Notes: generated by a model from the letters alone, not told the origin. Shown: positions 1-6,108, counted from the stretch's first letter. The stretch is 11,368 nucleotides of DNA from an uncultured Megasphaera sp. (GCA_900548635.1 URLP01000051.1:1-11368), one strand, 5' to 3'. Made by a program: numbers and translations.

Positions 1-19
1 CGCCTCTGTAGGCGGGGGT
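1..19. other. GC-rich hairpin cut by the window edge
   Basis: CGCCT (1-5) pairs with AGGCG (10-14) around a CTGT loop, and more G residues follow. Any further left arm lies outside the window. It may be the end of a terminator or repeat of the preceding gene. There is no T tract after it, so a terminator is not shown. Confidence 0.3.
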
Positions 20-27
20 ACATTCAC

Positions 28-95
28 TATTTGCTGTACGTATTCCTAAAACTAAATTATAGGCATTTCACATTTCACAGGAACCTTGGTAAGAT
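28..95 (+). promoter_or_regulatory. Promoter 1 with paired LysR-type boxes
   Basis: The predicted core promoter is TTCACA (67-72), a 17-bp spacer and TAAGAT (90-95). A 15-bp box ATAGGCATTTCACAT (59-73) overlaps the -35 element and has the T-N11-A core typical of LysR sites. Thirty bp upstream, ATTTGCTGTACGTAT (29-43) occupies the place of the second box and keeps T-N11-A, though it matches the other promoters poorly. The downstream box and its spacing to the -10 match the promoters at 1192-1259 and 3062-3129. It should drive the small protein, the cupin and the CMD gene. Confidence 0.72.
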
Positions 96-134
96 AAGAG
101 TGTAAAGAAAACAAGGTCTCAGGAGGTGGATGCC

Positions 135-341
135 ATGGATGAAAAAGTACGGCAGAACCTGGTCGATGCGGGCTGCTCGGAAGGCTTCATTGACGACTAT
201 GCAGCAGCGGGCAGCGGCAGTGAACAGCTTTGCCGCCTGCGGCAGCATCGGAAAGAACTGCTCCGCCGCATACATGATGGCCAGCGCCAGCTCGATTGTC
301 TTGATTATTTGATTTATCAGGTGAAAAGAGGAAAATCATGA
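135..341 (+). CDS. Small uncharacterized helical protein, first gene of the cupin/CMD operon
   Basis: This 68-aa protein has no membrane segment or signal peptide. It is charged and probably all-helical, with a middle part rich in Arg, Gln and Leu that suggests a helical hairpin or short coiled coil. It has two Cys near the N-terminal third and one in the last third, followed by a hydrophobic Leu/Tyr/Ile stretch. I chose ATG 135 because AGGAGG (121-126) lies 8 nt upstream; the GTG at 126 overlaps that ribosome site. Its stop overlaps the cupin start as ATGA (338-341), which indicates translational coupling. From memory, similar small proteins sit beside cupin, flavodoxin and LysR genes in anaerobes, but I know of no assigned function. 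A partner or sensor protein for the operon is only a guess. Confidence 0.75.
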   Translation: MDEKVRQNLVDAGCSEGFIDDYAAAGSGSEQLCRLRQHRKELLRRIHDGQRQLDCLDYLIYQVKRGKS

Positions 342-757
342 ATTTAGAAGAAATCAAAAAGAACGGTCCCTTTGCCATCGGCGGGGAAAATGTCGATTAC
401 GCCCAGTATTTCGACGGTACGAGCTATCTCAATATGATCTCACTGAAGCAGGTCGTCGTCGGCAATGTGACTTTTGAAGCGGGCTGCCGCAATCACTGGC
501 ACATCCACCATGCCAGTCAAGGCGGCGGCCAGATGCTGTTAGTCACGGCCGGCCGCGGCTGGTATCAGGAATGGGGCAAACCGGCCCAGGCGCTCCATGC
601 CGGCGACGTCGTCCACATCCCGGCCAACGTCAAGCATTGGCACGGTGCTGCCAAGGACAGTGCCTTCCAGCATCTGGCCATCGAAGTCGACGGGACCGAT
701 ACGAGTACGGAATGGTGTGAAGCCGTCAAGGAGGCTGATTATGAAGCTCTTCCGTAA
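338..757 (+). CDS. Cupin domain protein
   Basis: This 139-aa single-domain cupin has no signal peptide, so it should be cytoplasmic. Motif 1 is clear: His53, His55, His57 and His58 followed by a Gly-rich stretch with Gln65, then the G(X5)W-type strand. Motif 2 has the PANVKHWHG segment (His100 and His102) after a GDVVHIP strand. These His and Gln residues are the likely metal ligands. Small cupins of this kind often sit with CMD-family, flavodoxin and alpha/beta hydrolase genes, and some are dioxygenases, isomerases or sensors; the reaction here cannot be read from sequence. Its start overlaps the previous stop as ATGA and has AAGAGGA (326-332) as ribosome site. Its 3' end overlaps the next gene by 17 nt, so the three genes are tightly coupled. 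Confidence 0.9.
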   Translation: MNLEEIKKNGPFAIGGENVDYAQYFDGTSYLNMISLKQVVVGNVTFEAGCRNHWHIHHASQGGGQMLLVTAGRGWYQEWGKPAQALHAGDVVHIPANVKHWHGAAKDSAFQHLAIEVDGTDTSTEWCEAVKEADYEALP

Positions 758-1184
758 GCCGTTGTTAGCAGCCGGGCTCATCGCCCTGGCCGGGATAGGA
801 TTTTTGGGAACAGGAGATGCATTTGCCATGAATACAACTGATAATCAGCCGAAAAAAGCCGTTAAAATTGTCCAGACCGCAGGGCGGCAGCAGCTGGGGA
901 ACTTTGCCCCCGATTTTGCCCGTTATAATGACGACATCCTCTTTGGTGAAGTGTGGAGCAAGAACGATGTCCTGCCCCTCAAAGAACGGAGCATCGTCAC
1001 CGTGTCGGCCCTCATCGCCCAGGGCATTACCGACAGTTCTTTGAAATACCACATGGAAACAGCCAAGAAAAATGGCGTCACTAAGGACGAAATGGCCGAA
1101 ATCATTACGCAGCTCGCCTTTTACAGCGGCTGGCCCAAAGCCTGGGCTGCCTTTGGCTATGCCAAGGACGTGTATGGAGAGTAG
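741..1184 (+). CDS. Exported carboxymuconolactone decarboxylase (CMD) family protein
   Basis: This is a 147-aa protein. Residues 1-29 form a Sec signal peptide: basic start, Leu/Ala/Gly core and an AFA-type cleavage site before Met30. The mature part is one CMD/AhpD-like helical domain, with the FGEVW segment near 68-72, the LPLKER-SIVTVSALI helix at 78-92, His104 in LKYHMETA, and the WPKAW segment at 131-135. It has no cysteine at all, so it cannot use the CxxC chemistry of AhpD peroxidases. It resembles the gamma-carboxymuconolactone decarboxylase branch, whose members often have other or unknown activities. ATG 741 is chosen because AAGGAGG (728-734) lies 6 nt upstream; a longer in-frame reading from 597 would run through the cupin gene and bury the signal peptide. 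An in-frame ATG near 828 would give a cytoplasmic form but has a weaker, distant ribosome site. Confidence 0.88.
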   Translation: MKLFRKPLLAAGLIALAGIGFLGTGDAFAMNTTDNQPKKAVKIVQTAGRQQLGNFAPDFARYNDDILFGEVWSKNDVLPLKERSIVTVSALIAQGITDSSLKYHMETAKKNGVTKDEMAEIITQLAFYSGWPKAWAAFGYAKDVYGE

Positions 1185-1191
1185 AAAAAAA

Positions 1192-1259
1192 CATAGTCAA
1201 AAAGCATGGATACATTAAGACCATAGGCATTTGATATCGTTTACTGCCTCGTCTATACT
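1192..1259 (+). promoter_or_regulatory. Promoter 2 with paired LysR-type boxes
   Basis: The core promoter is TTGATA (1231-1236), a 17-bp spacer and TATACT (1254-1259). The downstream box is ATAGGCATTTGATAT (1223-1237) and the upstream box is ATAGTCAAAAAGCAT (1193-1207), 30 bp apart start to start. With a start near 1266 the boxes centre near -66 and -36, the textbook recognition and activation sites of LysR-type regulators. The layout matches the promoter at 3062-3129 position for position. No terminator is visible between 1184 and this promoter, so read-through from the CMD gene is possible. Confidence 0.8.
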
Positions 1260-1318
1260 ATATATAAGCAAAAGCAAAGAAATTGAAACTTTTTTTATTG
1301 TATATAATGGAGGCTGCT

Positions 1319-2446
1319 ATGAAATTAAAATCTAAATTCATGCTTACGTTAGCTTTGACAGGGTTGATGGCAGTAGGGGGTGTGACAGCGATGGCACAAG
1401 AAACAGCACAGACGACGTATAAGACCGTCAATGCACGGCACGAAGGACCGAATAAGATTGTCAAGGAAAACCTGAAATTGACTCAGGAATGGGACAAGAC
1501 TTTCAAAAAGAGCGACAAAGTCAATCATCAGAAAGTGACCTTCGTCAACCGCTACGGCATTACCCTGGCGGCTGATATGTACACGCCGAAAGGCGTCAAA
1601 GGCAAGCTGCCGGCCCTGGCCGTAGCCGGTCCTTTTGGCGGCGTCAAGGAACAGGCATCGGGCTTATATGCCCAGACCATGGCCGAAAAGGGCTTCGTGA
1701 CCTTGGCCTTTGACCCGTCCTTTACCGGGGAAAGCGGTGGCACTCCTCGCTACGTGGCCTCGTCGGACATCAGCACAGAAGATTTCTCGGCGGCTGTTGA
1801 CTTCCTTTCGACGCAGGACAATGTCGATCCCGACCGCGTCGGTCTTATCGGCATCTGCGGTTTCGGCGGCTTTGCCCTCAATGCGGCCGCTAACGATACG
1901 CGCATCAAAGCGACGGTCGCATCGACTATGTACGATATGAGCCGCGTTACGGCGAACGGCTACTTCGATTATGAAAAGGATGCCGATACGCTTCAGAAAG
2001 AACGGATGGCGACGCGCAAAGCCATCAGTGACCAGCGGACCATCGATTATAAGAACGGTTATTATAAACGGGCTGGTGGCGTCCCCGATACTCTTCCGGC
2101 TGATGCGCCATGGTTCGTCAAGGACTACTATAACTACTATAAGACGACACGTGGCTATCATCCTCGTTCGCTCAACTCCAACGGCGGCTGGAACGTCACG
2201 TCGGCTATGGGCCTCATTTCCGACCCGATTTTGCAGAACCTCAGCGAAGTACAGAGTGCCGTCCTGGTCATCCACGGCGAAAAGGCCCATTCCCGCTACT
2301 TCAGTGAAGACGCCTTCAAACGCCTCAAAGGGGATAATAAGGAACTCCTCATCGTGCCCGGTGCGACCCACACGGACCTCTACGATCAGACCGATAAGAT
2401 TCCCTTCGACAAGATGGCCGATTTCTTCCATACTTATTTGAAATAA
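1319..2446 (+). CDS. Exported alpha/beta hydrolase (dienelactone hydrolase/YcjY-like)
   Basis: This 375-aa protein has a Sec signal peptide at residues 1-26 (basic start, hydrophobic core, TAMA before Gln27). The mature part is an alpha/beta hydrolase fold: a strand and oxyanion region near AGPFGGVKEQ (103-112), a DPSFTGES loop (132-139), the nucleophile elbow GICGFGG (178-184), a variable lid at about 208-300, and the catalytic-type His351 in PGATHTDLYD. Many YcjY-like hydrolases have Ser two residues after this Cys; here that position is Phe182. Cys180 is the only cysteine in the protein and is the likely nucleophile. The segment HGEKAHS (319-325) has Ala where an Asp is usual. ATG 1319 is chosen for TGGAGG (1308-1313) 5 nt upstream; the ATG at 1283 has no good site. 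It is probably cotranscribed with the lipoprotein gene 18 nt downstream. Substrate unknown. Confidence 0.88.
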   Translation: MKLKSKFMLTLALTGLMAVGGVTAMAQETAQTTYKTVNARHEGPNKIVKENLKLTQEWDKTFKKSDKVNHQKVTFVNRYGITLAADMYTPKGVKGKLPALAVAGPFGGVKEQASGLYAQTMAEKGFVTLAFDPSFTGESGGTPRYVASSDISTEDFSAAVDFLSTQDNVDPDRVGLIGICGFGGFALNAAANDTRIKATVASTMYDMSRVTANGYFDYEKDADTLQKERMATRKAISDQRTIDYKNGYYKRAGGVPDTLPADAPWFVKDYYNYYKTTRGYHPRSLNSNGGWNVTSAMGLISDPILQNLSEVQSAVLVIHGEKAHSRYFSEDAFKRLKGDNKELLIVPGATHTDLYDQTDKIPFDKMADFFHTYLK

Positions 2447-2464
2447 TCAGGGGGTAAACAGCTG

Positions 2465-3007
2465 ATGATGAAGAAAATATTAATGCTCGCCCTGAGCAGC
2501 CTCATGGTCCTGGGACTGGCTGCCTGTGGCAATACGAACGGCGCTGATGCCTCGTCCAGCGCCTCGAAAAAGACCGATACGGCGGCCCAGGCTCCGGCCA
2601 AAGGCGATGTCCTGGAATTGAAACCGGTCCATGACTATACGGAAGCGGACCTGGACTATAATAATCGGGACAGCCGCGTCTATCGCGAACACGATGATGC
2701 CAGCCTGCGCGACATTCCCTTGGTCAAGGATAAGGCCGACAACTGGGAAGGCTACGATACGGTCTTTATCGGCTATCCTATTTGGTGGGGCATCGCTGCC
2801 TGGCCGGTAGATACTTTTGTCAAGCACAATGACTTCAGTGGCAAGACAGTCATCCCCTTTGCCACGTCGGCCAGTTCGGGTCTCGGCGACAGCGGCAGAC
2901 AGCTGCAGCAGATGGCTGGCACAGGCAGCTGGCTGGAAGGCAAGCGTTTCCCGTCCAATGTGTCGGAAAGTACGGTCCAGCAGTGGGTTCAGAGCCTGAA
3001 TCGCTGA
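2465..3007 (+). CDS. Flavodoxin-like lipoprotein lacking the FMN phosphate-binding loop
   Basis: This 180-aa protein has a lipoprotein signal with lipobox LAAC (Cys21) and a Ser/Ala/Lys-rich linker to about residue 45. It then continues as the C-terminal two thirds of a flavodoxin_4-type domain: ELKPVHDYTEADLDYNN (51-67), the WEGYDTVFIGYPIWWG strand-loop (94-109), which normally packs on the flavin ring, and PFATSASSGLG (131-141). The family normally begins this domain with a beta strand and an S/T-x-T-G-N-T phosphate-binding loop plus helix before the ELKP part. Those roughly 25 residues are missing, with no frameshift in sight. FMN binding may therefore be weak or lost. ATG 2465 follows AGGGGG (2449-2454). 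It probably shares an operon with the hydrolase upstream, and a terminator follows. The protein should be anchored in a membrane on the periplasmic side. Confidence 0.88.
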   Translation: MMKKILMLALSSLMVLGLAACGNTNGADASSSASKKTDTAAQAPAKGDVLELKPVHDYTEADLDYNNRDSRVYREHDDASLRDIPLVKDKADNWEGYDTVFIGYPIWWGIAAWPVDTFVKHNDFSGKTVIPFATSASSGLGDSGRQLQQMAGTGSWLEGKRFPSNVSESTVQQWVQSLNR

Positions 3008-3010
3008 TAG

Positions 3011-3050
3011 AAAAAGAAGGAGGTTGTCTGAATAAGGCAGCCTTCTTTTT
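3011..3050 (+). terminator. Rho-independent terminator after the flavodoxin-like gene
   Basis: The arm AAAAAGAAGG (3011-3020) is the perfect reverse complement of CCTTCTTTTT (3041-3050), leaving a 20-nt loop, and the right arm ends in a T run. It starts 3 nt after the stop codon and should end the hydrolase-lipoprotein transcript before the next promoter. Confidence 0.8.
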
Positions 3051-3061
3051 ATTTAAATAAT

Positions 3062-3129
3062 CATAGCAAAAAAGCATTGATTAACAAAGTTCATAGGTAT
3101 TTGTTATTTAATAGATAGCAAAGTATACT
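3062..3129 (+). promoter_or_regulatory. Promoter 3 with paired LysR-type boxes
   Basis: The core promoter is TTGTTA (3101-3106), a 17-bp spacer and TATACT (3124-3129). The downstream box is ATAGGTATTTGTTAT (3093-3107) and the upstream box ATAGCAAAAAAGCAT (3063-3077), 30 bp apart start to start. Spacing of every element is identical to promoter 2 (1192-1259). It should drive the second hydrolase and the acetyltransferase. Confidence 0.8.
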
Positions 3130-3179
3130 GTAATCAAGCAATAGAGAGTTTCAAAAGTGTTGAAAAAGGAGTATGTAAT

Positions 3180-4340
3180 ATGAAAAAATATCAGAAAGCC
3201 TTATTAATAGCGGCTGCTTTATGTGTAAGTACCTTTCCCTTTTCTGGATTCGGCACGGGTGCCGCATATGCGGCGACACCGGCAGCGGTTTTGCAGGCGA
3301 GATCGCAGATGAAACAGTCTTCCATCAGCGAATTAACGAATGATACACGGGTATTCAAGGTTGACCCCAAGATTGAAGCGAAGAATGTCCGCTTTCAGAA
3401 CCGTTATGGTTTCGACATCGCTGGCCACCTTTATTTGCCGAAAAATTTCGATGCCCAGAAGCAATATAAGGCCGTCGTCGTTTCGGGGCCTTTCGGCGCT
3501 GTCAAAGAACAATCTTCCGGCTTATATGCTCAGGAAATGGCAAAACACGGATATGTTGCTGTCGCCTTTGATCCGTCCATGACTGGAGAAAGCGGGGGCA
3601 CGCGCCGTAATATGGCTTCGCCTGATATCTTTGTAGAAGATTATAGTGCTGCTGTCGATTTCATCAGTAATTTGAAATTCGTCAATCCCGATAAAGTAGG
3701 GGCTATTGGCATCTGTGGTCTGTCCGGTATGGCCCTGACGGCTGCTGCCAATGACACGCGCATCAAAGCCGTCGCAACTTCAGCGATGTATGATATGTCC
3801 GACAGTATCCGCAATCACTATCAAGGAGATTACTATACGCCGGAACAGCGGGAAAAAGTGAAGGAACATTTGGCTGTTATGCGGGACAAAGAAGCCAAAG
3901 AAGGGCAAGCTATCCCGGGCTCGCATGAACTGGCCGTCGATGCGCAGGGACATGTCATTTCTCATGATACGATGTTTCCAGACAAACTGCCAGCCGATGC
4001 AAATAGTGTAGTGAAAGGATTTTATGATTATTACGTAGGGCGGGCATATCATCCGCGGTCCATCAACTCCAATACACTGGCCTGGGATTCGACAACGCCG
4101 TATGGATTCTTCAACTTCTCTCTCATGGAACACATTGATGAAATCAGCCCGCGTCCGGTCCTGCTCATTACCGGTGAGAAAGCTCACTCGAAATACTTTG
4201 CCGATGCGGCGTATGCTAAATTGAAGGCTCCGAAACGGGAAATCGTTGTTCCCGGGGCTACGCATACCGATTTATATGATCAGATGGATAAGATTCCTTT
4301 TGCCGATTTGGTCCAATTTTTTGACGATGCCTTGAAATAA
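3180..4340 (+). CDS. Second exported alpha/beta hydrolase, paralogue of the 1319-2446 gene
   Basis: This 386-aa protein has a signal peptide at about 1-31 (AAYA before Ala32). Its mature part is clearly homologous to the product of 1319-2446: FQNRYG and SGPFGAVKEQSSGLYAQ near 72-117, DPSMTGESGGT (131-141), elbow GICGLSG (177-183) with Cys179, HPRSINSN (291-298), TGEKAHSKYF (331-340) and PGATHTDLYD with His362. The usual Ser position of the elbow is Leu181, but Ser182 follows, so the nucleophile is Cys179 or less likely Ser182. Cys179 is the only Cys after signal cleavage. The two proteins differ most in the lid, where this one has a longer, charged insert at about 215-275. AAGGAG (3166-3171) is 8 nt before ATG 3180. 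Different lids suggest different substrates under common control. Confidence 0.88.
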   Translation: MKKYQKALLIAAALCVSTFPFSGFGTGAAYAATPAAVLQARSQMKQSSISELTNDTRVFKVDPKIEAKNVRFQNRYGFDIAGHLYLPKNFDAQKQYKAVVVSGPFGAVKEQSSGLYAQEMAKHGYVAVAFDPSMTGESGGTRRNMASPDIFVEDYSAAVDFISNLKFVNPDKVGAIGICGLSGMALTAAANDTRIKAVATSAMYDMSDSIRNHYQGDYYTPEQREKVKEHLAVMRDKEAKEGQAIPGSHELAVDAQGHVISHDTMFPDKLPADANSVVKGFYDYYVGRAYHPRSINSNTLAWDSTTPYGFFNFSLMEHIDEISPRPVLLITGEKAHSKYFADAAYAKLKAPKREIVVPGATHTDLYDQMDKIPFADLVQFFDDALK

Positions 4341-4369
4341 AAGTAAGAACCTTAGAAAGGAGCCTTCAT

Positions 4370-4942
4370 ATGTTATCTTTATCGCAAGCCTTGAAACGAT
4401 GGAGCCGGGAGCCGGTCATCGGTACGACAGCAGACGAAATTGAAACCATGCGCTTTTACAGCCGACAGGCGCAGGAGATTCTCATGGAAATCAATACACA
4501 GTACCATGAACCGGAAGTACTGCGCCAACTTTTTTCACGGCTCATCGGCCGTCCTGTCGATGATACATTTGCCTTCTTTCCACCGTTTTATACGGATTTC
4601 GGCAAGAATATCCATCTTGGCAAGAATGTCTTCTTCAATAGCGGCTGCAAGTTCCAGGACCAGGGAGGTATTTTCATCGGCGATGATGTCCTCATTGGAC
4701 ATAATGTTGTCCTAGCTACGCTCAATCATCATCCAGCCCCGGATAAACGGAGTGAGCTCATGCCGGGCCGGATCGTCCTGCATGAAGGCGTCTGGATTGG
4801 GGCTAATGCGACCATAACAGCTGGGGTCACTGTCGGCCGTTATGCCATCGTCGCAGCCGGTGCCGTCGTGAACCGGGACGTCCCACCGTATACTGTCGTC
4901 GGCGGCGTACCGGCTCACTTTATCAAAAACATTGAACAGTGA
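4370..4942 (+). CDS. Sugar/maltose O-acetyltransferase-type hexapeptide transferase
   Basis: This 190-aa protein is a left-handed beta-helix acetyltransferase of the maltose/galactoside O-acetyltransferase group. The N-terminal part (about 1-75) is the helical maltose-acetyltransferase-type segment ending in FFPPFYTDFG. Hexapeptide turns follow: IHLGKNVFFN, IFIGDDVLIG, VWIGANATITAGVTVG and AIVAAGAVVNRDVPPYTVVGGVPA. The His120-His121 pair in LNHHPAP is the expected catalytic region, and VPAHFIK is the usual C-terminal acetyl-CoA-side ending. No signal peptide is seen, so it is cytoplasmic. ATG 4370 has AAAGGAG (4356-4362) at 7 nt. It lies 29 nt after the hydrolase with no promoter between them, so it is probably cotranscribed. 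Its acceptor is unknown; acetylation of a toxic or scarce small molecule would fit. It ends 4 nt before the convergent regulator gene, with no terminator visible between them. Confidence 0.9.
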   Translation: MLSLSQALKRWSREPVIGTTADEIETMRFYSRQAQEILMEINTQYHEPEVLRQLFSRLIGRPVDDTFAFFPPFYTDFGKNIHLGKNVFFNSGCKFQDQGGIFIGDDVLIGHNVVLATLNHHPAPDKRSELMPGRIVLHEGVWIGANATITAGVTVGRYAIVAAGAVVNRDVPPYTVVGGVPAHFIKNIEQ

Positions 4943-4946
4943 GGTT

Positions 4947-5861
4947 TTATAGCTGGCGTATTTTTTCTGCCTCTTCTTTCAAGAGATGGATGAATTGCTG
5001 GGTCCCTTTGGAGAATAATTGGAATCGTTTCCATACGATGAACAGGGTATCCTCCAACAACGGGTCCAAGAGGCGGAAGCAGAGCGCCGGGTCATAGGGT
5101 GGCACGTTGATGATTTTTTCCAACATGATGCAGGACCCCAGCCCTTCGCGGACCATGAGGGATGCATTATAGGCCAGATTGTAGGTTGCCTGGATGTTCA
5201 ATTCGGCAAAGGGCTTTTTTATCCATGTCTGCAATTTATTGCCATGGCTGTTGGCTTGCAATACCTGCTGGGACAGGATGAGATTTTCCGACCATAAATC
5301 TTGTGGCCGGATTGCCTCCCTGGCTGCCAGCGGGTGGCTGCGCTGCAAAAGAAGGCCCCAGTGATCGGTGTATGGGCAGGGCAGGACCTCATATTTTTCC
5401 GTATCGACATGACCGTAGACGACGGCGACGTCGATGAGTCCTTTGTCGAGGGCTTCCATGATGGCCTGTCCATCGCCACTGGTAACGTGGAAATGGAGGT
5501 TCTTGTAGTGGCTTTGCAGTTTATGGGCAGTCTGCATGATGAAGCGGACACTGTCGGATTCAGCCGAACCGATGCGGATGTTTCCGTTTAGTTCCGTATC
5601 GTCACTGCGCAGTTCCTGTTCCGTATGGCTGGCTAAAGACAGGATTTCTTCAGCCCGCTTTTTCAGGAATAGGCCTTCCTCGGTGAGCGTAATGCGACGG
5701 GGGCCGCGGATCATCAGTTCTTTTCCCAGCATCTCTTCCATGTCACGCAACTGCCGCGACAGTGTCGGCTGGGACAAGTGCAGGGCTTCGGCTGCGTGGG
5801 TAATGCTTTCTTCTCGGGCGACGGTGAGGAAATAATTGAGTACCCGTAAATCTAACATCAT
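4947..5861 (-). CDS. LysR-type transcriptional regulator
   Basis: This 304-aa regulator has an N-terminal winged helix-turn-helix, with VLNYFLTVAREESITHAA leading into the recognition helix LSQPTLSRQLRDMEEMLG, then the linker helix and a periplasmic-binding-protein-like effector domain from about residue 90. Length and order are normal for the family. The frame stays open to 5963, but the upstream part reads across the LysR remnant in the wrong frame. The start is set at the tandem ATG ATG (5861 or 5858), with AGGAAAGG 7 nt upstream. It is convergent with the acetyltransferase. It is the obvious candidate to bind the three paired-box promoters at 28-95, 1192-1259 and 3062-3129. Its own promoter at 6080-6108 has no such box, so autoregulation through the same motif is not visible. 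The effector is unknown. Confidence 0.9.
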   Translation of the reverse strand: MMLDLRVLNYFLTVAREESITHAAEALHLSQPTLSRQLRDMEEMLGKELMIRGPRRITLTEEGLFLKKRAEEILSLASHTEQELRSDDTELNGNIRIGSAESDSVRFIMQTAHKLQSHYKNLHFHVTSGDGQAIMEALDKGLIDVAVVYGHVDTEKYEVLPCPYTDHWGLLLQRSHPLAAREAIRPQDLWSENLILSQQVLQANSHGNKLQTWIKKPFAELNIQATYNLAYNASLMVREGLGSCIMLEKIINVPPYDPALCFRLLDPLLEDTLFIVWKRFQLFSKGTQQFIHLLKEEAEKIRQL

Positions 5862-5863
5862 TA

Positions 5864-6049
5864 TCAATCCTTTCCTGGTAGATAAATCTCTTCTTTCAGG
5901 CCTTTCAAAAAGGCTTCGCACGTCGGCGACAGGAACTGGTATTTTTTCCAGGCTGCGAGACATGAGACGGTGACGGCTATATTCGCCGCACCGGTCATAT
6001 TCTGTTCCCTGGCGACGGCCAGGAAGTATTGCTGCGTTCGTATTTCCAT
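5864..6049 (-). pseudogene. Collapsed LysR gene: N-terminal HTH start joined to a LysR C-terminus
   Basis: This 61-codon ORF starts with a typical LysR N-terminus (MEIRTQQYFLAVAREQ then NMTGAAN, residues 1-23). It then jumps to a segment like the end of a LysR protein (AAWKKYQFLSPTCEAFLKGLKEE, about 32-54). That part aligns with the end of the intact neighbour, which has VWKRFQLFSKGTQQFIHLLKEE. About 240 residues of recognition helix and effector domain are missing, yet the frame stays open. AGGAGG lies 6 nt before the ATG, so it may still be translated. Its TGA (5866-5864) is 2 nt before the intact regulator's ATG, and that regulator's ribosome site lies inside its last codons. An internal deletion in a former tandem LysR pair is the simplest explanation. 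Confidence 0.75.
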
Positions 6050-6079
6050 GGGTATCCTCCTGTAGGATGGATTTTCTTT

Positions 6080-6108
6080 AGTATACGACTTCCAGTCATT
6101 GCCGACAA
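6080..6108 (-). promoter_or_regulatory. Promoter of the LysR remnant and LysR regulator
   Basis: On the - strand, TTGTCG (6108-6103), a 17-bp spacer and TATACT (6085-6080) make a good sigma70-type promoter about 30 nt before the remnant's start codon. No ATAG-N7-NNAT box overlaps it. Confidence 0.65.

Noticed and set aside
597..740. A longer start for the CMD protein
   Set aside because: It runs through the cupin gene in another frame. A good ribosome site and signal peptide support ATG 741.
741..1184. AhpD-type alkylhydroperoxidase as the function of the CMD-family protein
   Set aside because: The protein has no cysteine, so the CxxC active site of AhpD is absent.
1664..2431. A long open frame of 255 codons on the - strand
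   Set aside because: It lies antisense to the first hydrolase gene, matches no family and has no ribosome site. It results from GC-rich codon use on the + strand.
4943..4990. A bidirectional terminator between the acetyltransferase and the LysR gene
   Set aside because: The stops are 4 bp apart and no inverted repeat with a T tract is visible. The TTTTTT near 4962 lies within the LysR coding region.
5862..5963. A 34-codon N-terminal extension of the LysR regulator, starting at 5963
   Set aside because: It reads the LysR remnant in the wrong frame, has no ribosome site, and normal LysR proteins begin at the MLDLRVLNYF segment.
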